Part shown: piece by piece, positions 34,623-42,227 of the stretch
Position numbering within the stretch: the first letter of the stretch is position 1
Layout of the letters: every line of letters begins with the position of its first letter
Notes under the pieces: generated by a model
What the model was told of the DNA's origin: nothing
Databases searched by the model: none
Seen by the model: the letters and a program-made list of their open reading frames with translations, nothing else
NCBI RefSeq assembly: GCF_000298315.2
Contig: NZ_AEYE02000003.1
Coordinates: 124,001-188,000, forward strand
Source: Rhizobium grahamii CCGE 502
Lineage (GTDB): Bacteria > Pseudomonadota > Alphaproteobacteria > Rhizobiales > Rhizobiaceae
Direction of reading: 5' to 3'
Length of the DNA: 64,000 nt
Translations under genes and position numbers: made by a program

Positions 34623-35513
34623 ATGCCGGAATTGCCAGAAGTCGAAACCGTCCGACGCGGGCTTGCCCCCACGATGGAAGGCGCGCGGATCGCCCGCTTG
34701 GAGTTGCGCCGCAAGGACCTGCGTTTTCCCTTTCCGGACGATCTGGAGACGCGGGCAACCGGCCGCGAGATCGTCGCGCTTGGCCGCCGCGCCAAGTATC
34801 TGCTGATCGACCTCGACGACGGCACGACGATCATCTCACATCTTGGCATGTCCGGCTCCTTCCGCATCGAGACCGGGCCAGTGTCCGATCAGCCGGGCGA
34901 CTTTCATCATCCGCGTTCGAAGGATGAAAAGCACGACCACGCCATCTTCCATCTCGAGGGACCGACAGGCATCAGTCGCGTCATCTATAATGACCCGCGC
35001 CGCTTCGGCTTCATGGATATGGCGCGGCGCTCGGAACTTGAGCTCAGTCCCTTCCTCTTCGGCCTCGGTCCGGAGCCGACCGGAAACGCACTCAGCGCGG
35101 CCTATCTGGCGGACCGTTTCATGGGCAAGGCGCAGCCACTGAAGAGCGCGCTGCTCGATCAGAAGAATATCGCAGGGCTCGGCAATATCTACGTCTGCGA
35201 GGCGCTGTGGCGCGCGCATCTGAGCCCCACCCGTGCCGCGTCGACGATCGTGACCAAGACCGGCAAGCCTACCAAACAGATGGATCTTCTGGTGGCCTCG
35301 ATCCGCGACGTCATTGCCGACGCCATCAAGGCCGGCGGCTCGTCGCTGCGGGATCATATCCAGACGGACGGCTCGCTCGGCTACTTCCAGCATTCCTTCT
35401 CGGTCTATGACCGCGAAAGTCTACCTTGCCGCACGCCTAATTGCGGCGGTACGGTCGCTCGCATCGTTCAGGCGGGACGCTCGACCTTCTATTGCCCGAC
35501 CTGCCAGAAATAA
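34623..35513 (+). CDS. mutM: Formamidopyrimidine-DNA glycosylase
   Basis: 296 residues from the ATG of [14 protein letters not shown]; the N-terminal Pro (after Met removal) is the catalytic nucleophile and Glu follows it. This bifunctional glycosylase/AP lyase removes 8-oxoguanine and formamidopyrimidines. Other features: [20 protein letters not shown] (helix-two-turn-helix) and a C-terminal zinc finger, [19 protein letters not shown] followed by the second Cys pair CPTC. The open frame extends 62 codons upstream into the ubiE promoter side without homology. It is followed closely by the enoyl-CoA hydratase gene (14 bases). Confidence 0.97.
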   Translation: MPELPEVETVRRGLAPTMEGARIARLELRRKDLRFPFPDDLETRATGREIVALGRRAKYLLIDLDDGTTIISHLGMSGSFRIETGPVSDQPGDFHHPRSKDEKHDHAIFHLEGPTGISRVIYNDPRRFGFMDMARRSELELSPFLFGLGPEPTGNALSAAYLADRFMGKAQPLKSALLDQKNIAGLGNIYVCEALWRAHLSPTRAASTIVTKTGKPTKQMDLLVASIRDVIADAIKAGGSSLRDHIQTDGSLGYFQHSFSVYDRESLPCRTPNCGGTVARIVQAGRSTFYCPTCQK

Positions 35514-35527
35514 CGGGAGGATTGTCC

Positions 35528-36301
35528 ATGGCCTATGAAACGCTGATCGTCGAAACCCGCGGTGCAGTCGGGTTGATCACCTTGAACCGCCCGCAGGCGC
35601 TGAACGCGCTGAACTCGACGGTGCTGAAGGAGCTCCTGCAGGCCTATGAAGCCTTCCAGGATGATGATGCCGTCGGCGCCATGGTGCTGACCGGTTCCGA
35701 GCGCGCCTTCGCGGCCGGCGCCGACATCAAGGAAATGCAGCCGCTGAGTTATGTCGATGTCTATAGCCGCGATCTGATGAGCGGCTGGGACGATGTCGCC
35801 AAGGTGCGCAAGCCCGTGATCGCAGCCGTCAGCGGTTTTGCGCTCGGCGGCGGCTGCGAGCTTGCAATGATGTGCGACATCATCATCGCCTCGGAAACCG
35901 CCAAGTTCGGTCAACCCGAAATCACCCTTGGCGTAATCCCCGGCATGGGTGGCTCACAGCGGCTGACGCGTGCCGTCGGCAGATATAAGGCGATGGACCT
36001 GATCCTGACCGGCCGGATGATGGATGCTGCTGAAGCCGAGCGCGCAGGACTCGTTTCGCGTGTGGTGGCGCCGGATCGGCTGCTGGACGACGCGCTGGAG
36101 GCGGCTGCCAAGATCGCCTCGCTGTCGCGTCCGTCCGTGCTGATGGCAAAGGAGGCGGTAAACCGCGCGCTGGAGACGACATTGGATGAAGGCCTGCGCT
36201 TCGAACGCCGGCTTTTCCATAGCCTGTTTTCCACCGAAGATCAGAAAGAGGGGATGACGGCCTTCATCGAAAAGCGTAAGCCGGCCTTCAAGAACCGCTG
36301 A
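35528..36301 (+). CDS. Enoyl-CoA hydratase
   Basis: 257 residues from the ATG of [12 protein letters not shown], with GGGAGGATTG upstream; the frame opens earlier inside mutM but only the internal start gives crotonase homology. Crotonase fold features: [13 protein letters not shown] (oxyanion hole), [17 protein letters not shown] with Glu, and [20 protein letters not shown] with the second catalytic Glu. It hydrates 2-enoyl-CoA in fatty acid beta-oxidation. This mutM-ech-rpsT order is as I recall it in many Rhizobiaceae. Confidence 0.94.
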   Translation: MAYETLIVETRGAVGLITLNRPQALNALNSTVLKELLQAYEAFQDDDAVGAMVLTGSERAFAAGADIKEMQPLSYVDVYSRDLMSGWDDVAKVRKPVIAAVSGFALGGGCELAMMCDIIIASETAKFGQPEITLGVIPGMGGSQRLTRAVGRYKAMDLILTGRMMDAAEAERAGLVSRVVAPDRLLDDALEAAAKIASLSRPSVLMAKEAVNRALETTLDEGLRFERRLFHSLFSTEDQKEGMTAFIEKRKPAFKNR

Positions 36302-36338
36302 GCCTTGGAGAAAGGCGGTGTTTCCTCGAAAATGCGCG

Positions 36339-36366
36339 TTGACGTGGGTCGGCTTTAGGGTTATAT
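36339..36366 (+). promoter_or_regulatory. Probable sigma-70 promoter of rpsT
   Basis: TTGACG (36339-36344), 16 bases, TTATAT (36361-36366). It is the best housekeeping-promoter match in the gap between the hydratase and rpsT and would give a leader of roughly 110 bases ahead of the S20 start. Confidence 0.5.
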
Positions 36367-36486
36367 GCCCGCCCACGGTTCGGGAAGCCACTCCGGTTTT
36401 CCGATTATGCTCCCGCATTGCTGTATGAAGTGGCCGCAAGGCCCGCGGTGATGACGGAGTTTGTTCGAATTCTTAGAGAGGCATCC

Positions 36487-36765
36487 ATGGCCAATACAAC
36501 TTCGGCGAAAAAAGCGACCCGCAAGATCGCCCGCCGTACCGACGTCAATAAGGCTCGTCGCTCGCGCGTTCGTACTTTCGTTCGCAAGGTCGAAGAGGCA
36601 ATCGCATCCGGTGATGCTGCCAAGGCAAAGGAAGCTTTCCTGGCCGCGCAGCCGGAACTGGCTCGCGCCGCAAGCAAGGGCGTTGTTCACGCCAACACGG
36701 CTTCCCGCAAGGTTTCGCGCCTCGCAGCTCGTGTGAAGGCCCTGTCGGTTTCTGCGACAGCATAA
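36487..36765 (+). CDS. rpsT: 30S ribosomal protein S20
   Basis: 92 residues from the ATG of [20 protein letters not shown], with AGAGAGGC upstream. It is highly basic and helical, matching bacterial S20 in length (86-90) and in the conserved [16 protein letters not shown] and [20 protein letters not shown] segments. It binds 16S rRNA during early small-subunit assembly. A rho-independent terminator follows 30 bases downstream, so rpsT is its own transcription unit and the dnaA upstream region starts after it. Confidence 0.97.
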   Translation: MANTTSAKKATRKIARRTDVNKARRSRVRTFVRKVEEAIASGDAAKAKEAFLAAQPELARAASKGVVHANTASRKVSRLAARVKALSVSATA

Positions 36766-36795
36766 TCCTTCGTTAATAAACGCATCATTATGATT

Positions 36796-36821
36796 AGCCC
36801 GGCAACTTTGTCGGGCTTTTT
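36796..36821 (+). terminator. Rho-independent terminator of rpsT
   Basis: AGCCCGGCA pairs with TGTCGGGCT (9 bp with one G-T pair) around ACTT-type loop bases and is followed by TTTTT. It lies about 30 bases after the rpsT stop. Confidence 0.88.
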
Positions 36822-36822
36822 C

Positions 36823-37256
36823 GATTCCGCCGACTGGCTTCCGTATGGTTAACTCGGCGACGATTTCATGTCGAGCGTGTGACACGAAAAATACAGCAAA
36901 AACAAACACTTGCTGTAGGATACTTCAGGTACACGCGACTCGGGCTCTACAATCTGCGGTCTGAGCAGAGTCAAGAAGCTTTTTTATTTTTTTCTTTTTA
37001 TGCGTGTCAAAAATGTCAGCGAGGCGAATCTCCTTGATTCAAAAGCGATTCTTTTTTGACACGGATGTGACGCCCTAAAGCTGCCGCGGGAGTCAACGGG
37101 CCGCTCTTAATTTTGCGTAAAATTCATCGTTGATTCCCGCATTCGATCCTGCCTAAATGCCGGTCAACAAGGGGTCCAGACATCACCTGCGAAGGCTCGG
37201 TCTGAAACTGCCACGTCGGCAGGGCGATGATCCTGTGCCACTTGTTACGGAGAGTC
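36823..37256. promoter_or_regulatory. dnaA upstream region with nine GANTC sites
   Basis: The 779 bases between the rpsT terminator and dnaA hold no convincing gene. The first part contains nine GANTC sites, at 36823, 36937, 36968, 37026, 37036, 37047, 37090, 37132 and 37252. Random expectation at this length is between one and two. GANTC is the target of the cell-cycle methyltransferase CcrM. The region also has a T-rich tract (36980-37000), an inverted pair GTGTCAAAAA (37004) and TTTTTGACAC (37053), and one near CtrA-type TTAA-N7-TAAA (37107). The remaining bases to 37600 show no clear element; no DnaA-box cluster was found. Confidence 0.55.
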
Positions 37257-37600
37257 AAAGTCTCCGGTTTTTCACGCACTTGAGCATTTTTGACCGCGAC
37301 GTGGCTGTCGCGGAATGGTGATGTTTTGTGTGTTGGTTGCACGCGTGGCGTGAAACCGGAATGGGGAAGAGAAGTCGTGACAGGACGACTGGACGCTGGC
37401 TTACGAGGAGCGGCATCCAGTCCGACAGAGGGCAGTCGGGCCGCATGAAGCGGGCTCGCGCTTTCTCGGGAAGTCTTGTGAGTGGGGCAGTATTTGAGTG
37501 AACCGGCAGGCGAGTGGCTCATGAGGGTGCCACTTTCTGGTCATAGCGGGGAAATAATCGGGCGACGAACAAAGTCGGCCGACGAATGGAAGGCGGCATG

Positions 37601-39148
37601 ATGCAGATGAATACAATGACGGCGGATGTCCTGGAGAGTGGGGACAATGAACCGCAGGCGTTTGGCTCTATTTGCGCCGAAACGGCAGGGGAAAAGGGAG
37701 ATATGAAGCATGGTGTACTTTTCGAGCGTGTCAGCGCCCGTCTGAAGGCGCAAGTCGGTCCGGATGTCTATGCAAGCTGGTTTGCGCGGCTGAAATTGCA
37801 TTCGGTTTCAAAGAGCGTCGTGCGCCTCACGGTGCCGACAACTTTCCTGAAGTCCTGGATCAACAATCGGTACCTTGAGCTGATCACCAACCTCTTCCAG
37901 GCCGAAGACTCCGAAATCCTGAAAGTCGAAATTCTCGTGCGCACCGCAACGCGTAGCGTTGGCAAACCGGCTGAAGAGCCGGTTTCTCCAGAGCCTGTTG
38001 CTGCCGCACAAGCGCGCCGCTCCGTGGCGCAGCATGCCGGGCAGATTGTTCAGCACACGGTCTCATCCGCGGCTGCAGCCCGTCCGGCCAGCTCCGGCCA
38101 GCCGCTTTTTGGCTCGCCGCTGGACTCCCGTTTCACCTTCGACACCTTCGTTGAAGGCAGTTCGAACCGTGTGGCACTTGCCGCCGCCAAGACGATTGCG
38201 GAAGCCGGACAGGGCGCTGTTCGCTTCAACCCGCTTTTCGTCCATTCCAGCGTTGGACTCGGCAAGTCGCATCTTCTGCAGGCGATCGCCAATGCCGCGG
38301 TTCAAAACCCGCGTGCGCTGCGCGTCGTCTACCTGACGGCGGAGTATTTCATGTGGCGTTTCGCAACCGCGATCCGCGACAATGATGCCTTGACGCTCAA
38401 GGACTCGCTGCGCAACATCGACCTTCTGATCATCGACGACATGCAGTTCCTGCAGGGCAAGATGATCCAGCATGAGTTCTGCCACTTGCTGAACATGCTG
38501 CTCGACAGCGCCAAGCAGGTCGTGGTTGCTGCAGACCGCGCTCCCTGGGAGCTGGAATCGCTCGATCCACGCGTCCGCTCGCGTTTGCAGGGCGGTGTGG
38601 CCATCGAGCTCGACGCCCCGGATTACGAGATGCGTCTCGAAATCCTGAAGCGTCGCCTCACTGCTGCTCGCCTCGAGGATCCGTCGCTGGAAATCTCGGC
38701 CGAGTTGCTGAACCACGTTGCGCGTAACATCACGGCAAGCGGCCGCGAGCTGGAAGGCGCCTTCAACCAGCTGCTTTTCCGCCGCTCCTTCGAGCCGAAC
38801 CTGACGGTCGAGCGCGTCGATGAGCTTCTTGCGCATCTCGTCGGCTCGGGCGAGCCGCGCCGAGTCCGCATCGAGGACATCCAGCGCATCGTCGCACGGC
38901 ACTACAACGTGTCGCGCCAGGAACTGGTCTCGAACCGCCGCACCCGCGTCATCGTTAAGCCGCGCCAGATCGCCATGTATCTGTCGAAGACGCTGACGCC
39001 GCGCTCCTTCCCGGAAATCGGCCGTCGCTTTGGCGGTCGTGACCACACGACCGTGCTGCACGCCGTGCGCAAGATCGAGGAGCTTATTGCCGGGGACACG
39101 AAGCTCTCGCACGAGATTGAACTGCTGAAGCGCCTGATCAACGAATAA
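37601..39148 (+). CDS. dnaA: Chromosomal replication initiator protein DnaA
   Basis: 515 residues from the ATG of [19 protein letters not shown], chosen because GGAAGG lies 7 bases upstream; 37586 and 37598 are in-frame alternatives. Domain I spans about 35-105 ([20 protein letters not shown]), followed by a variable domain II. AAA+ domain III carries Walker A in [18 protein letters not shown] and Walker B in [13 protein letters not shown]. Domain IV carries the DnaA-box helix-turn-helix and signature ([20 protein letters not shown]). The long N-terminal extension before domain I is usual in Rhizobiaceae. A terminator follows. Confidence 0.97.
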   Translation: MQMNTMTADVLESGDNEPQAFGSICAETAGEKGDMKHGVLFERVSARLKAQVGPDVYASWFARLKLHSVSKSVVRLTVPTTFLKSWINNRYLELITNLFQAEDSEILKVEILVRTATRSVGKPAEEPVSPEPVAAAQARRSVAQHAGQIVQHTVSSAAAARPASSGQPLFGSPLDSRFTFDTFVEGSSNRVALAAAKTIAEAGQGAVRFNPLFVHSSVGLGKSHLLQAIANAAVQNPRALRVVYLTAEYFMWRFATAIRDNDALTLKDSLRNIDLLIIDDMQFLQGKMIQHEFCHLLNMLLDSAKQVVVAADRAPWELESLDPRVRSRLQGGVAIELDAPDYEMRLEILKRRLTAARLEDPSLEISAELLNHVARNITASGRELEGAFNQLLFRRSFEPNLTVERVDELLAHLVGSGEPRRVRIEDIQRIVARHYNVSRQELVSNRRTRVIVKPRQIAMYLSKTLTPRSFPEIGRRFGGRDHTTVLHAVRKIEELIAGDTKLSHEIELLKRLINE

Positions 39149-39177
39149 TAAGTAGGCAACCTCTCTGAGCAACTTTT

Positions 39178-39206
39178 AACGGCCGGGCTATGCTCCGGCC
39201 GTTTTC
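39178..39206 (+). terminator. Rho-independent terminator of dnaA
   Basis: AACGGCCGG (39178-39186) pairs exactly with CCGGCCGTT (39195-39203) around GCTATGCT, followed by TTTCC. It ends dnaA before the next plus-strand gene. Confidence 0.85.
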
Positions 39207-39273
39207 CTTTGCCTGCAATCTTCTGTACGCTTGATGCTGGGAACGTGCCGCCATGCGCTCGTGGGAGGGATCA

Positions 39274-40353
39274 ATGGGATTTGACAGGATTGCCGTACTT
39301 GGGCTCGGCAAGGTCGGGTGGCTGGCAGCCACGCTCCTCCACGAAGGGGGCTTCGACGTTCTCGGCGTCGACCTTCAGGCGCCAAGCGAGGATGTGCCGT
39401 TCAAGTGTTGGAATGGAGACATTTCCGATCCGGTTGTAATCGGTGAACTGCTATCAGGCGTCGAGGCCGTGCTTTCCTGCCTGCCTTATCACCTCAATAT
39501 CGGCCTGGCACGTGCCGCCCACCTTGCGGGGATCCACTACTTCGACCTGACGGAGGATGTGCCGACCACCAATTTCATTATCGAATTGTCGAAGACAGCG
39601 CGTGGGCTGATGGCGCCGCAATGTGGCCTTGCCCCCGGCTTCGTCGGCATTGTCGGATCCAGCCTTGCGGACGGATTCGACAAATGCCGTTCCATTCGCA
39701 TGCGGGTAGGCGCGCTGCCGCAAAACCCGACCGGTCTTCTCGGCTACGCCTTCAACTGGTCGCCGGAGGGCGTGGTCAACGAATATCTGAACGACTGCGA
39801 AGTGATCGAGGGCGGCGTTCGCAAACTGGTCTCGCCGATGGAATGGCATGAGACGATTTATGTCGAAGGCGTCAAACTTGAGGCGTTCACGACGTCAGGC
39901 GGTCTCGGAACCATGTGTGACACGCTCCTCGGCAAGGTCGAGAACCTCGACTACAAGACGATGCGCTATCCGGGGCACATGGATCTGATGAATTTCTTCT
40001 TCCATGAGCTCCTGATGCGCGACAGGCGCAAGCTTGCCGGCGAGATACTGACCAATGCCAAACCTCCCGTCGATGACGATGTTGTCTACGTCCACGTCGC
40101 GGCAGAGGGTACGGCAAACGGCAACCTGCGCCGCAAGGAATTTGTTCGCGCCTATTATCCGATCGAGATCGCGGGGGCCCGCCGCACGGCGATCGCGTGG
40201 ACGACATCGGCCTCGGTGGTAGCCGTCATCGAGATGGTGCGCGACGATCTGCTGCCGTCCACCGGCTTCCTGCACCAGGAGTACATTCCGCTGGAGATGT
40301 TCCTGAACACCCCAACCGGCAGCCTTTTCAAGACTGGCGCGCCCGCCCGTTAG
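39274..40353 (+). CDS. Saccharopine dehydrogenase-family protein
   Basis: 359 residues from the ATG of MGFDRIAVLGLGKVGWLAAT, with GGGAGGGATCA upstream; a start 7 codons earlier lacks a ribosome-binding site. Rossmann motif AVLGLGKVGWLAATLLHE, then YHLNIGLARAAHLAGIHYFD and GLAPGFVGIVGSSLADGF typical of lysine-pathway saccharopine dehydrogenase and related NAD(P) enzymes. The substrate may be saccharopine (lysine degradation) or a related imino compound. It converges on the siderophore binding-protein gene with a 4-base overlap of the ends. Confidence 0.85.
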   Translation: MGFDRIAVLGLGKVGWLAATLLHEGGFDVLGVDLQAPSEDVPFKCWNGDISDPVVIGELLSGVEAVLSCLPYHLNIGLARAAHLAGIHYFDLTEDVPTTNFIIELSKTARGLMAPQCGLAPGFVGIVGSSLADGFDKCRSIRMRVGALPQNPTGLLGYAFNWSPEGVVNEYLNDCEVIEGGVRKLVSPMEWHETIYVEGVKLEAFTTSGGLGTMCDTLLGKVENLDYKTMRYPGHMDLMNFFFHELLMRDRRKLAGEILTNAKPPVDDDVVYVHVAAEGTANGNLRRKEFVRAYYPIEIAGARRTAIAWTTSASVVAVIEMVRDDLLPSTGFLHQEYIPLEMFLNTPTGSLFKTGAPAR

Positions 40354-41477
40354 CCTGTGAGGCTCGTCCAATATGCGCCCTCGAAGGGCACAGCCGCGAA
40401 ACGTTCGTTGATCTCGGCGAGGCTGCCCGTCGGATCGAGATCGCCGAACAGGTCGGGCCTGACCCAGGATGCTACCGCTTCCGCCGCCAGCACGTTCAGC
40501 GGCACGGCGTTGAAGAAGTTCCACATGCCATGCACGTTCCCTTCGCGCACCGCCTTCAGCGGCGCAAGTGTGGGGGCCTTCACGGTCTCCTCGAGCGACC
40601 GACGCGCTTCCGCAGGATCGACGCCTGGGCCGATCGAGAAGGCGGTGTAGGTCCCGCCGGGCGAGCCGGTGGCGATATAGACGTCCGGCTCCGCGGCTAT
40701 AAGATATTCCGCCGTAACCGGACCGCCCTGTGGTGGCAGGTTCTTGTCCGCAATGTTGCGTCCGCCGGCAAGCGCAATCAGTTCGCCGAGGCTGGTTTGG
40801 CCATATGCCCAGCTGCCGCGCGTTGGGCTCGGGAAGGCATCCATCAGCACCAGCGGCCCATCCTCGGCTTTGCCCGTCGCTCCCGCTCTGATGCGTTGTA
40901 CCCGTTTCTCGAAAAACTGAGCGTAGTCTTCAGCCTGCTGATCACACTCAAGGATGCGACCAAGGAGACGAATGTCCCGCGCGGTGCTCTTCAGTGGATC
41001 GACATTGAAATCGACGACAATGACAGGCACGCCGGTCAATTGGAGATAGTCGATGGCACGCTTTCCTTGCTCGCCCTCGGCCTGCCACATGCCCATGACC
41101 GCCAGGTCGGCCTCCAACGAGAGGGCAGCCTCGAAGTTCATGCCATCTGCCAGGCCGTTGCTGACAAGCGGGACTTCGTTGAGGGTTGGAAACTTGCCGC
41201 GGAAGGCATCGTAGATGAACGGGTTATCGGTTTTCATGTCGGTCGCCCAACCGGCCAGCAGGCTGACCGGATCCGGATGGATCAGCGACAGCGCCACAAG
41301 ATTGAAACCCGTGCCGAGGATGATCGACTTCGGCTTTTTGGGTATCGTTACGGTCCGCCCGACGGCATCGGTCACGGTCAACGGCCATCGCGTCTCAGCC
41401 TTCAGCAGAGCCGGCGCACAGAGCGTCGCAGACGCCGCGGCGAGAAAGCCACGCCTTGTGATGGTGAGGCAGGTCAT
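40350..41477 (-). CDS. Hydroxamate-siderophore periplasmic binding protein (FhuP/FhuD-like)
   Basis: 375 residues from the ATG of MTCLTITRRGFLAAASATLC, a twin-arginine-like signal (RRGFLAA). The COG0614 binding-protein fold follows: TVTDAVGRTVTIPKKPKSII, LSLEADLAVMGMWQAEGEQG, LGELIALAGGRNIADKNLPP and AEYLIAAEPDVYIATGSPGG. The start overlaps the fhuF-like stop by 4 bases. Only a receptor, a reductase and this protein are present, matching S. meliloti fhuA-fhuF-fhuP, where the heme permease HmuUV is known to serve ferrichrome and ferrioxamine uptake. That the same holds here is inference. Confidence 0.87.
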   Translation of the reverse strand: MTCLTITRRGFLAAASATLCAPALLKAETRWPLTVTDAVGRTVTIPKKPKSIILGTGFNLVALSLIHPDPVSLLAGWATDMKTDNPFIYDAFRGKFPTLNEVPLVSNGLADGMNFEAALSLEADLAVMGMWQAEGEQGKRAIDYLQLTGVPVIVVDFNVDPLKSTARDIRLLGRILECDQQAEDYAQFFEKRVQRIRAGATGKAEDGPLVLMDAFPSPTRGSWAYGQTSLGELIALAGGRNIADKNLPPQGGPVTAEYLIAAEPDVYIATGSPGGTYTAFSIGPGVDPAEARRSLEETVKAPTLAPLKAVREGNVHGMWNFFNAVPLNVLAAEAVASWVRPDLFGDLDPTGSLAEINERFAAVPFEGAYWTSLTG

Positions 41478-42223
41478 TGCATATTCCTTTGACTGGGAAG
41501 GGCGCAAAGCTTGCCGCAGCTCTGGACGCCAGGCAGCATGTAGCGCAGGCAGCATATCTTCCGGCGAGCGACGCGCTCTCCGTCTTCCTCGACATATCGC
41601 AGGCTGCCGCAAAGTGGGTTGACGCCGCCATCGGGCAGGCAGCCGCGCACAAAGACGGTGAGATCCGGGCCTTCCGGCGGACGGGTCAACCGCAGCACGT
41701 AGTCGAGATACACGGCGGCATTGTTCCAGCACAGCTTGGCCGAAACACCGCAGGCGGCAAGCTTCCGGACGGCTTCGTGAAGATGCTCCTCCAGCAACGG
41801 CCCAATGGCCTCAAAACCATCTTCCTCGCCACCTTGGGCATTCCGGCCCCGGTGCGGCACGCCGAACGCTCGCGGCAGGCCGTTGTCGTGCAAGGCGATC
41901 GTCATCTGGTCGAAAGCGACCGGCAGTTCCTGCGCGGCGAGACGGCGAGCCAGCACATAGGGGATGGAGAGGGCGGAGAAGTAATACAGGGACCACATCG
42001 ACACGACCGCACGCCGGTCACTGTCGCCACAGGCCGTGGCATAACGCTCAATCGCCTGCTCGAACCCGCCATTGCCGAAGAACAGCGGCAGCGGCACGCC
42101 GTCGGGCAGATCGGCTGAAAGGGCCATTTTCTCGCTGCACCAAGCATGCTCGCCGGCAAATGCCGGCGAGAGGACCGAGGCGGGTTGGTCCGGGTCAGCG
42201 ATATGGTGCTGTGCGCTCGCCAT
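41474..42223 (-). CDS. fhuF: FhuF-type siderophore-iron reductase
   Basis: 249 residues from the ATG of MASAQHHIADPDQPASVLSP, with GGTGAG upstream, starting 4 bases after the receptor stop; the open frame upstream runs antiparallel inside the receptor gene without homology. FhuF features: VVSMWSLYYFSALSIPYVLA and LCWNNAAVYLDYVL, with a C-terminal [2Fe-2S] motif ICCLRYMLPGVQSCGKLC. E. coli FhuF has C-C-x10-C-x2-C; here the last spacing is x3. It releases iron from hydroxamate siderophores by reduction in the cytoplasm. The altered spacing suggests a variant cluster. Confidence 0.88.
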   Translation of the reverse strand: MASAQHHIADPDQPASVLSPAFAGEHAWCSEKMALSADLPDGVPLPLFFGNGGFEQAIERYATACGDSDRRAVVSMWSLYYFSALSIPYVLARRLAAQELPVAFDQMTIALHDNGLPRAFGVPHRGRNAQGGEEDGFEAIGPLLEEHLHEAVRKLAACGVSAKLCWNNAAVYLDYVLRLTRPPEGPDLTVFVRGCLPDGGVNPLCGSLRYVEEDGERVARRKICCLRYMLPGVQSCGKLCALPSQRNMQ

Positions 42224-42227
42224 CAGC

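Noticed and set aside
36822-37600. Chromosomal replication origin next to dnaA
   Set aside because: No cluster of TTATCCACA-like DnaA boxes was found. In related alphaproteobacteria the origin lies near hemE, not dnaA. The region is better described as a methylation-rich dnaA control region.
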